From Gelatoporia subvermispora B (taxonomy: Eukaryota > Basidiomycota > Agaricomycetes > Polyporales > Gelatoporiaceae): DNA of 64,000 bases. The stretch spans positions 434,001-498,000 of the forward strand of contig KB445802.1 of NCBI GenBank assembly GCA_000320605.2, written 5' to 3'. A program made the position numbers and the translations under genes. This document shows, in pieces, positions 12,030-21,953 of the stretch. The notes beneath the pieces are model-generated. The model worked only from the letters and a program-made list of their open reading frames with translations, did no database searches and was not told the origin of the DNA. Within the stretch, counting starts at the first letter, position 1, and each line of letters opens with the position of its first letter.

Positions 12030-12881
12030 TATTTCTTCGTAGCAATTACCGTCGATAATCAATGGAAAGACGAATCCGACACTCTTCCCTTGCTCCCCCC
12101 ATCGACGCAACCGAGCGCTGATAACACAGTGCCGGGACAAAACAGAAACAGAAACCAGAAAATCAGAGGATAATGTGTGGGCAGTGTTTCAGTGTACGAA
12201 GATTGATACGTCCTTTGAGCATCGAGTGCATGTAGTTGTGTTAGTTGATACATCATGGACCCACCACGTCATGCAGCCTTATTGTTGAACTTGCTTATTT
12301 GATAGCCAAAAGTGTGCGAAGTGCACATCGACAAAACTGTAGAGCATTGAAAAAGCTGACGTTATCCCGCAAGCGGATGCGCACATATTTTGCCGCTACT
12401 GCGACTTTACCTTTGTTCAGGGACCGTATACCAGCGCTGCCTGTAAGAGTTAACACACCGAACACAGAAACCTGATACCCACTTGCGGAGGATGTAGAAA
12501 GACTTGGTAAGCATTCTTGCAACATAACCTCATGTTGTAGCGAGGATCATCAGTAATAGACGTGTCGGGCTGCCATGAAACAGGGAGGTTCATTCTCACA
12601 ATGAGATCAAGAATCAGTTGTATGGATGGTTGTGGAGAGATCAGCGCAAATGCCTGTTGCTGGATCGATGTTGTGATCAGGGGACCCACTGCATCCTGCC
12701 ACTCCGAAGATTTCAGCAGGATGAACGTGGGATAGGTCCCCACTCTTCGCGCAAGATAACAACGGGGGGTCCACCAAGGTTCACGGGGGAAAATCTAGTT
12801 CAACTCCGCTGTTGAAGCCGAGCTCTATCATAGCCTCTCGTACACGGGCTTTTATACATACAGTACATGCTCCGTCACTTG
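12030..12881. other. Intergenic region, 3' of F-box copy 2 and of HOM3
   Basis: Lies between the stops of two convergent genes. Short frames on both strands show no recognisable protein. I see no supported gene. Confidence 0.4.
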
Positions 12882-15046
12882 TCAATACAACCACGGGCCA
12901 ACTGCACGACATCAGCCCCTGCTTGCAGCTACAACGGTCGGATGACTTACCCCTCCCCCGCGCACCCTCGGGGCGCACCTGCAGACAGCTCATATGTATG
13001 AGATTGAGAGCCTTCTCCGCGTCGCGCGCCTGAATGACGCACGAGATATTGATCTCGTTAGCGCCCTGCGAGATCATCTCGATGTTCACCTGGCCCTGCC
13101 CGAGCGTCGTGAACATGCGCCCGGCAATGCCAACCATATGCCGCATCTGCTTTCCTACTAGTGACAAGATCGCCATGTCGCGGATCACCGTGACCTGTCA
13201 GTGCTGACTGTGTCAGCGCCTACCCTGTGGGGATGTTAACAGAAGAGACATACCGAACCACTCTTGCGCAGTTCCCGCACAACGCGCTCAAGCCGGCTCT
13301 TCTCGAGGTTGTCTTCGATCGCCATACTGACATACACCTCACTGGTACTGATCAAGTCGACCACGACGCTGAAGCGATCCAGTACGCCAAAAATCCCCGC
13401 GAGGAAACCGTGCGAGACGCTCTTGCGGTTCGAGTTCACGTTCAGGACCATGATGTGCTCTTTGATCGTTACCGCCGTGGGTAGCTTCGGGCGCGGATGC
13501 TCCTGCGCTGCGCCGGCCTGCGACGCGTGCAGTGCTGCGAGTGGTGTGAACTCGAGTGAGGTGGTATCCGCGTACTGCTCGTCGTCCGCGAACGCAGACG
13601 CATCAATGTCTGGATCGGGGTGGATGACCGTCCCGCCACCCTTGGGGTTATCCACATTCTTGATGCGAATTGGAATCTTCCTCCGGATGACTTGCTCCAT
13701 CGTGAAGGGGTGCACAACCTCGCTGCCATAGTAGGTGAGCTCCGCCGCCTCCTCAGGTGAGATGATCGGGATGAGTCGTGCCGTGGGCACCTTGCGCGGG
13801 TCGGCGGTGAAGATTCCGTCGACCTCCTTCCAGATCTGTAGCTCGGATGCGCCGAGGCCCACCGCTAGAAGCGCGGCGAGCAGGTCTGTGTAGCCACGCC
13901 CGACCTGACGGAGTAACGAGCCTGGCACAGGCCCAAAGAACCCAGTGACCACGGGGACTCGTGCGCCGCATCGCTTGATGCGTTCGCCGACTGCCATCGC
14001 GACACGGTCGTAGAATTCTTGGCCAAGCGTCTCACTGTCTGACATAGAGGCACCGTCTTCTGGCAGAGGGACAATGTTTTCGAGCGAGACAAACTCCGCA
14101 TCGATACCCTATAATCGTGCAACATACCCGTTAGATCGCAATCATCCACTTGCGTAATAGGCACCTACTCTGTCGCGCAAGATAGCTGTCATGATCTTGC
14201 ACGCTAACCGTTCACCGTAGCCGATGATGCTGTCTCGGGAACGCGGTGAGATTTCATCGATAACCTGTAAGGGGATAAGCTTCATGCAGAAGTCATTCAA
14301 GAGACATTTAGATCGTACGCACCTGCGTCGCAAATAAGAAAGATCTTAGAGCATCACAATCCTCCTCAATTTCTGCCTCTAATTCAGCCAGGATCTCTGA
14401 ATCGCGTACCGCGCTGCGCGCCGCCGTGATGTGCTCGTCGCGTAATAAATCGACTGTGCGGCTGAAAGATGGCTGCTCTGCGCGCGCGCAAGACATCGTG
14501 AGGGCACCGAAGCCATCGGCACGAGGTGAAGACTTGCTGCGTGGTCTTGGGCTGTTCGGCTCGGAGGATTGCGAGAGCCGCGAAACGAGGCCTGCCGGTG
14601 TGACGGAGCCTGGAGACTCTACCGGGCTAGATGGGCTGGTAGATGATCTTTGGAGTGCCTCTGATGCGGCACGGAGCAGAAGGTTGGTAGTACCTAATGC
14701 TTTGGTGGAGCCAGAACGTGCCGAGCAGACGATGGCGACCTTGTGTTGGTCAAGATATTCTCTATCAGAGCATAAAAGAATAAACGTTCAGGTGCCTCGT
14801 GCCTTGAGAGACAGCAACGACGTACGGGACAATGTCCTCTGCAATCTTCTTCACAAACTTCCCGACACTCGTACCACCGTACTTTTGCACGAGCCACTTG
14901 GCGGCTGGGTCCACAGAGTTTTGGTGGAGATTCGGTGGCGTCATCGGCATACTCGAAGTAGAGGAGGAAGGGGAAGACTGTGACGGTGACGGTACGGATG
15001 TGGGCGTTTTGGGCGACGAAGGAGTGGACACGGAGGGGTCGGACAT
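12882..15046 (-). CDS. HOM3: Aspartokinase
   Basis: Phosphorylates aspartate, the first committed step toward homoserine, threonine and methionine. Exons from the start downward: 14826-15046, 14323-14761, 14169-14264, 13254-14108, 12951-13194 and 12882-12901, giving 624 residues. A Ser/Pro-rich leader precedes the kinase motif WLVQKYGGTSVGKF. HKVAIVCSARSGSTKALGTT follows, then VIDEISPRSRDSIIGYGERL, the catalytic region PVVTGFFGPVPGSLLRQVGR with GYTDLLAALLAVGL and the C-terminal ACT region (MVLNVNSNRKSVSHGF; NIEMISQGANEINISCVIQA). The last exon codes only a short tail ending GPWLY. A Ser/Pro-rich insertion of about 80 residues follows the ARSGSTKALG block. The gene is divergent from the P-loop kinase gene at 15655. 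Confidence 0.92.
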
Positions 15047-15654
15047 GCTGGCAGTGGAGTGCGGGGGGAAGGAGGGGGAGGGGAATATATGCGACGAAAT
15101 GTCGGCTATGATGTATGCAGCTGGCAGGTATGACTCGACCCGCGAATCGGCTTCTACGGCGCTGAGCAATTCATCGAAATGGTATACAGGCAACTTTGCA
15201 CTCACCGAGGCGCTTACAAAGATAGCAGCCAGGCAATTCTCGGAGACCGTCTCCCTAAACTCTGGGATAACGCAGGTCGAATTTGACGGTGTCTCGGAGG
15301 AGGGCGGGTGACCGGCCTCTGTTCCCTAAATCTTGCAGGTCTACGTATAGATACAGTCGTATTATGGGTACAAGCAGTGAGATGACATGAACTCAAGCAA
15401 GTCTACAATTTCGACAACTGAAAGCAAACAGAAACAGACTGGTTGTGGGCCCGGTGGTCCTTCGTGAACATCACACTCGCGTTAACTGACTCTTCCATTG
15501 CCGCAAAACTCATACCGAGGTCACGTGAACGTACTCAATGCTCACACGTGCTCAGACCGAGAATATCGGAGTTCGACGCGTCGCGGCATCCCGTTCTTGA
15601 TTTCCCAAGTCCCGACGGCCTCCTCAATTTCCCCACCTCGCGATTACACGCAGC
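15047..15654. other. Divergent promoter region of HOM3 and the P-loop kinase gene
   Basis: About 600 bp shared by two divergently transcribed genes. I saw no distinct regulatory motif that I would name. Confidence 0.45.
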
Positions 15655-16815
15655 ATGGAAACTACTCACTCTTCCCGCATTCCTCCGTTTGAGATCTCGG
15701 CGATGAGCGAACAAGCCTTCCAAACAGATCACCAGGTCGTTCTCCTGCTGGTGGGACTCATTGGATCCGGCAAAGTGAGTAATTGTAGACATACCTTACG
15801 TCGCACGACAACTTGCCCTTTAGTCCACGTTCGCGCAAGCGCTTGAGCAACATTACCCACAGTTCCGAAGATGCAACCAGGATGACCTGGGCGGGGACAG
15901 ACGGAGGGTGGAAGCTGCGGCGCGTCACGCTTTGAGGCAGGGGCTTTCTGCTTGCATAGACCGCACAAACATCGACGTAGAGTGAGTGCCACCGTTATGG
16001 CACAGGGCCTGAAGAGCAGTGCGATTGCTCGTGGGGTCGCACTGCGGTGGTGCACTCATGACATGCAGGCAGAGAAGAACATGGATCAATATTTCCCGTG
16101 AATTTCCCGGGACGCACGTGTGGGTTATTGTGCTCGACACTCCTTATGAGGTACTTGACATGTTTTGCTCTGTCCGTGTTACCCAGCTCAATGAAGATTA
16201 ACCACTTCACAGACTTGCATAGAGAGACTACGTGAACGTATGCATATCTGGATGGTCTATATATCGTCGCTCAACCAGCTCTTAGGCACTGACCATCCAA
16301 CAATCAAGACACCCCAACAAGGCTTCTCTATTCTCTCCCGCTTCCGCTCGCAATTCGCACCTCCCATTTCTTCGGAAGGTCACACACGCCTATTGAGACT
16401 GAAACCATCGGACCACCCCTCCGCCATCTATACTCCGGAAAGCGTCGGCGCCATTCTCCGCCGCCTCCAAGCTTCTGAACTAGAGCCAGGCCCTTACGCG
16501 CCTATAGAATCTTACTTCATTTCGAATCACAGGAGAGGTGGTCCCGGCCTTTCTGGCCACCGTGGGCGTGGTTCACATGAATACAGAGGCGGGCAATACC
16601 GGGGCGGGCAATACCGAGGTGGGCCTCAAGCTCGTGGGCATAGTGCTGGTGGAAGGGGCCAACGGAGTGCACCGTACTACCGTGGACGGGCAGGAGCACC
16701 TTCTTCCTATGCGCCACGGGGAGGGCTGCCAGCGTATGCAACTAGCTCCGGTGCAAGAAGCAATGGCGATAGTATGGCGTCACACAATGACGGCAATGGG
16801 CAGTGGGAGTTCTAG
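15655..16815 (+). CDS. P-loop (AAA_33/polynucleotide-kinase-like) protein with RGG tail
   Basis: Exons: 15655-15774, 15824-15981, 16069-16150, 16213-16237 and 16286-16815, giving 304 residues. The Walker A motif is GLIGSGKSTFAQAL, assembled across the first intron. It is followed by FRRCNQDDLGGDRRRVEAAA, ALRQGLSACIDRTNID, a WVIVLDTPYETCIERLRERT segment and a HPTI linker. This order (P-loop, basic/Asp block, ID-x-TN motif) is that of the kinase domain of polynucleotide kinases and related small-molecule kinases. The last 90 residues are a low-complexity tail of RGG, YRGG and GRGQ repeats, a composition usually associated with RNA binding. The substrate is not inferable. The start could also be the ATG at 15703. 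Confidence 0.8.
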
Positions 16816-17714
16816 CATTCGACGTACTTGCCTCATCTTGCGATTCTTCTCAGGTGTCTTTTGTATGTTGGACTTCACCACCAGCGAAGCGAGTATCTTC
16901 CCCGCAAAATTTTGCCACGTTTAGTGACACTCAACATTTATGCCCCATCTGTTAGGTCTCATACGCTAATGTGGTCTTCAGTATTATATCGGCTATTGTC
17001 TGCGCTTCGTTTCTCCCTTTGGACACGCACGCCCATTTTTTTTGTAATTCGCTCCACTGGATGCGACATCGCAATGACTTTGCGACCCAGGATGAGACAC
17101 GAGCGTACGGCACCCAGAGAAGTCCCAACGAGACGCAACGCCGTCTGCGATATTCTGACGGTAGGCCTAGGGACTGGGCGCGTCACAATATTACTGTTTA
17201 GAGACGGTCGCGTCAGGGCGGAGTCCTTGACTGAGATGACCGTAAATGGCTGCCATGACGTGAAAGTTTTGGGACCGGATACTAGGCCTTGCCCTCAGCA
17301 TCGCCCTGCAGTCACGGCCTGAGACCTTGCTCCGCGTCGCATATGAGCAGCTACGCAAGGGCGCCAGGCAAGGGGGGTATCATACTGTGTCAGCATTTCA
17401 GTCGCATGCTTGTGTCGAAATGTCGAAGGCGTGGCAATTTCGTAAGATTCAAGCCCAGATACATCTGTGTATGCCCGCGACCCCGTTATCGCATTATTAG
17501 GACTGCTTGTAACTCCCGAACTCAGCGCTGGGATACTCCTATGAGCCAGGACATTGAACTTTGAGGTTCGCTAACTTCATTGTAGTGCATAAAGGGCGGC
17601 CTCCGTGAGTGGGTTTGGGTATATAGCATGTCGCCTTTAGGAGAGCCTTGAACTTATTTGGGCTTGCGCAGTCTGCTCAACATCCCCGACGGTTTCCTCG
17701 CTGTGAAGGCCAAT
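16816..17714. other. Intergenic region upstream of F-box copy 3
   Basis: No supported gene; short frames only. Confidence 0.4.
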
Positions 17715-19024
17715 ATGCAGGCTGCGAGAACTGAAGCACCTACAATGTCCTCTAGCACGCCGACATTACCCTCGGAGCTCTGGTACTACATCATAGATAT
17801 TGTCGCATGCGCATCGGATCGTGACACACTGTTGTCCTGTGCCCTTGCCTACCGCCCCTTGACGCCTAGGTGTCGGTTCCACCTTCTCGGCTCTATCTAT
17901 CTACGAACAGTGCAGCAGCTCCAGCGCTTCGAATGGACTCTCGCACGATACCGCGACGTCCGCCTTCTTGTGAGCAAGCTGATCCTATGTCCAACCGATG
18001 ACGCGACGGACTTGCTGGAGATGTGCTTGAAGCTCATTCCGCAACTACCGAGTCTAACGACATTCGGCTTGATCCAAGTACGGTCACGCCCGGCAACAGC
18101 AGCTCTCCCGCCACGCCGAGATCTCATGCGCTCGATGGTCGAGTGGATCACAGAACCTCGTCGAGCTCAGCAAGTCTCAGCCATGTACTTCCAGACGCCA
18201 CAGCTCTCTTCGACATACACATCTATCACATCGCTCAGCATCTGCAATAACGTCCACGTTCAGTTCGATCAGCTACTCGACGTTTTGTCTTCATTCCCGG
18301 ACCTGTCAGAATTGCACATCTGCAGTCAATGCTGGGCTCAACCGCGGAAACCAGGACCGACGCTCGGGAAACAACCAGACGTGCAGCTGAAGAAATTACA
18401 ATACCTCCACGTAAGACCCATGCTCGGGTAACACTCTTCCATAACTGATAAAGAGTGGTCACTCTACAGTATAATGCAGAACATTCGAATGGTCCGACCT
18501 TGATCTATTTGCTTAGCATCATAAGTCCTTGTTTGCAAAAACTCACAATTCACACAACACGGTCAAGTTTTACGCCCCGTATGTGCGAAATAGTACAACA
18601 AAATATCCGTGTACTAACCGTTTCTTCATCAGCATGGAAGATTGATCTGAGTAAATTCGGTGCTCTACGCGCTGTATCACTCGGCAGCGAGTACCACCCT
18701 CACTTCGATGTGTATAGCCACATCGCAGATGCCCTCACGACTGTCTCCTCAGACAGCTTGGAGAATGTCACCATCAGGATCCCATCGAACGGTCTTGTTC
18801 ACTTCGATCGTCGGCAGTTCGAGCAGAAGAACCTTAGGCCACTCGAGCAGGTTCTGTTGCGACCACAGTTCTCGCGAATTTCCGATGTATGTTTTGTTGT
18901 CATGGATGAAACGACAGGAGATAAATGGTTTACGAGCATTGCTGTTCGACTACCGCGGCTGAGTGCTCGTGGCCTTATTCGACTCAAGTTGATACCGGTT
19001 GGCGGTTCCGTGCATCCACTTTGA
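17715..19024 (+). CDS. F-box protein, basidiomycete family, copy 3
   Basis: Predicted SCF adaptor. Two exons, 17715-18410 and 18470-19024, with a 59-nt intron, giving 416 residues. The F-box reads TLPSELWYYIIDIVACASD, then LLSCALAYRPLTPRCRFHLL; the family block VSKLILCPTDDATDLLEM follows. The C-terminal half carries leucine-repeat-like stretches such as LIYLLSIISPCLQKLTIHTT and KFGALRAVSLGSE. The ATG at 17715 is used because the longer open frame begins with TTG; 17745 is an alternative. Its 3' end faces that of copy 4 with only 130 bp between the two stops. Confidence 0.8.
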
Positions 19025-19154
19025 CATGCTTCAACGACGATGATCCAACGCTCTTGCCTGCCTATCTGCATCAAATACTCAAGAAGTCATGTGCATATGC
19101 ATACCATCTCCCACGCATATTAACGTGAATTCTCGGCAGCTGAATGAATACATA

Positions 19155-20484
19155 CTACGTTGATAGTTCTACGTGGACTATAAAGTTCTTACCTAACGGA
19201 GACAGTAGTGATAAAACATGGAATTTCTGTAGGCAGTCCGGATAAATATCCAAAGCGCTGACAACAAATGTGATATTTGACAGGTTCTGGTACCTGGAGG
19301 GATGGAGGGAAGCAACGAGCCGGTCTCGTTCTGCATTGGATCGGAGGAAGTCATGCCAGAACCTGAAACGGTCTTTTGAGGACCGGTATCCGAGACAGAT
19401 ATCCTTGATCAGCGTGGACGAGACACTCCTGAGTATGTTCGAAATCCATTCGTTTCCGTTGAAATGTTGATAATAACAAGGACATTGAAGGTTCAGGGTC
19501 TCCAAGTAAGGAAAGCGATCGATGTTCAGTTTAGGAGCTACGCGAAGGACTTAAATTGTGAAACCTGAGTGCTTCTCAAGGAGCTTACGTGGACTTTTGA
19601 GCGATTGACCTCTGTCGCTGATCACTATCGACAAGGACTGGAGGGAGGACGGTGCCATGCCCAGTAAGACGTTGACCTCCTGTAGATAACAACGAACATG
19701 CTCTATCTGCAAGGATATCGTCTTAGACCGTAGAACCCATCACAACGTAGAAGGCACGACGCACCTCAAGTATACGCAAATTCGCCAATGTTCCAGTAGC
19801 AGGGCTTTCTTTGGGGCCCGGACCAACATAAACGTCATTCATTACCCAAAAAATATGGCTCAAGAACAAGTGCGCCAAGTTGGGAAACTGGGATAGAAGC
19901 CAAAATGCATCGAAATTGGAATCGAATGCTATATTGGTGAACTTGAGGGATGTTATATGGTTGAGCTGGTTGAGCGTAGCGCGCCTGTTATGCGACCTGG
20001 GGAGTAGGGGCAAAGACTGTATTATAGAATAACCGGGAATCTCGTCGGTCTCTGACTGCGACGTCGTGTTTCTGGGCTTCCTGGAGGACTCCCGTGGCTC
20101 GGTTACTGCTCCTCTGGGACATGCTATAGGAGCACTGAATGTGACCTGTTCTGTTAATGACAATGAAGCGAGACACTTCACTAGCTGCGTCCAGCATTCT
20201 TCATTCGACATCTCGTAATACAGAGAGACTCTTTGTATTGAACGCCGAGCATGTGGCGCTTTGGCCATAGCCTTTCGTAGTGGCTTCAACTGTTTTGAGG
20301 TCTTGATGTGGACAGTGTCAAACAGATGGAAGGAACACCTAGGACGCCAGGCGCGGCAGACGGCTGCGCAGGCTATCAGGGTCCGACGATCATGTAGTGC
20401 CATCACTGCGTCAATAACATGTTCCCAAACTTCGATGGGCATTATCTCGTCTGCCCGCAGAGCCGTACTTTTTCTGGCCAACAT
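19155..20484 (-). CDS. F-box protein, basidiomycete family, copy 4
   Basis: Predicted SCF adaptor on the opposite strand from the other three copies. Exons downward: 19765-20484, 19589-19706 and 19155-19537, giving 406 residues. The F-box reads MPIEVWEHVIDAVMALHD, then LIACAAVCRAWRPRCSFHLF, followed by VHIKTSKQLKPLRKAMAK. The second intron has two possible acceptors; the one ending at 19538 gives a normal 51-nt intron, while 19550 would give only 39 nt. A donor-like gtaagaac near the 3' end leaves open a further terminal exon. Start: ATG at 20482-20484. Confidence 0.75.
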
Positions 20485-21046
20485 GTTATGTCAGAGTTCG
20501 GAGGCAGCAAAGGTGAGCGGAGGTGTACCTAGATATATGACGCTGACATCGAATCACAAAGAAGCGAACCGGGCTCGCATGTTGCAGGATATTGTGCATG
20601 GCCTCTGCGGAGATATGGGATGAGTGAAGCCCATGTGCGATTCGGTGCGTGCAATGCAATAACCTAAACGTACCAGGCAGGAATGATGCGACCAAATATG
20701 AAGAAACTATGAGGATACCAGCCAGCCAGTAAATGAGAAGATTAACAAGAAGAACTGAGAGTATAAGTGACCAGCGTGCACTTGGTTGGAAGAATGTCGA
20801 GAGAAGTGATTTTCATCCAGGCCTTCGAACCACCTCTTTTATCTATGTGGTTGAACAAGGTAAGGTCACCGTGCTACAGACGGAACAAAAACACAATAGG
20901 AGATGTCGTCGTCGAGTAACAAGTAGCACTTGTGGGGGCCTGCTGTCTAAAAAGTCTTTGACGCCTGGGACACAGTCATTGGGCCTTCCCAAGATTATCG
21001 TACCAGCTGGTGAGGGCGATAGGCCCGAGAACGCCGGATATCGAGC

Positions 21047-21071
21047 GCCCGCCGCTTGAAATCCGGCGGGC
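21047..21071. repeat. Small perfect inverted repeat
   Basis: Two 8-bp arms, gcccgccg and cggcgggc, flank a 9-nt spacer. It could form a GC-rich hairpin, but no function can be assigned. Confidence 0.5.
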
Positions 21072-21280
21072 AATTCGATTTCTCGAGTCCCTGCGATCTG
21101 GATTCGATGTGATTCACACCCTAATTCTTGTTTATTGACACAAGAATCAACACAACACTGGCATACCCAGCGCAGCCTTTTCTTTAGCATCCCATTCCGG
21201 CTGTAACCTGTTTCGTCGTTTCCAACTGACTCAAGCGTTGCTCTTCCGCAGATCCTCAACTCTAGACAGCTCACCGGTAC

Positions 21281-21445
21281 ATGCAAAATTACCGCACGCC
21301 ACGATATGATGCACAACTTGGGCACATCATCGACGGTCTCTCCGCGCTCCTTATCCGCAACACTCCCGACACGGCCAAGATCACCCGGGACTATCCGACG
21401 GTACGTCTGAGGAGCTCTGAGGCCTTCTTTCGCCGAAATTAGTCG
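21281..21445 (+). other. Possible orphan exon or gene remnant
   Basis: An ATG at 21281 opens a frame reading IIDGLSALLIRNTPDTAKI with a strong bias to G/C in third positions. It is followed by a good donor (gtacgtctg) after DYPT, but I find no convincing downstream exon. It may be a small uncharacterised gene, a relic, or chance. I do not recognise the protein. Confidence 0.25.
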
Positions 21446-21953
21446 CTACAGCCGTCGGCATGTTCATTTACTGAAGGCACTATAAGCAGATGAAGCCAGA
21501 GAGACCTCAAATATCTTGGAAGATAAATGTTACAATGATACGTATCGTTTGAGTGCACAGCGCCGACGCGCGCACCATCATATGAGCCAGACCACAATCG
21601 CCAGCGCTTTCGCAGTCTTGCAAGGGCTCTGTTATCAGACAGTTTATTGTGTGGAACAACATCGGAGGCGGTCGCCGACTACTATTGCATATCAAAAGGG
21701 CCACAAGTGCATAAGCTAGAGAGATGGTCCCGTATCCCGAATCGTCAATGAGTTGCATTTTCGTCGACATACGATGTCAATTAACGGTGTTATGATACTT
21801 CTAAAGCAAACAACGGCAATATATACAAGTGCACAGATACAAAATGGTCAGTATGCGGTTAGTGCGAGGGGCAGTGCGTTGACCGATACAATGCAGGATA
21901 TCCATCCGACGAGATTGCGTGAGGCAAAGTCCGAGCAGCGAATGCGAATCTAT

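Larger units (their letters stand above)
20485..21953. other. Gene-poor interval with one possible orphan exon
   Basis: About 1.5 kb between F-box copy 4 and HMG-CoA reductase. It contains a short coding-like frame at 21281-21445 and a perfect inverted repeat at 21047-21071; otherwise nothing is supported. Confidence 0.4.

Noticed and set aside
12257..12743. Possible F-box gene remnant between F-box copy 2 and HOM3, suggested by leucine-rich frames.
   Set aside because: No F-box and no alignable block with the four intact copies.
16590..16640. Short direct repeat considered as a minisatellite.
   Set aside because: It is in frame and encodes the RGG tail of the P-loop protein, so it is coding low complexity.
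21047..21071. Inverted repeat considered as a transposon end or terminator.
   Set aside because: No partner repeat or target duplication was found, and such terminators are not used for fungal mRNA genes.
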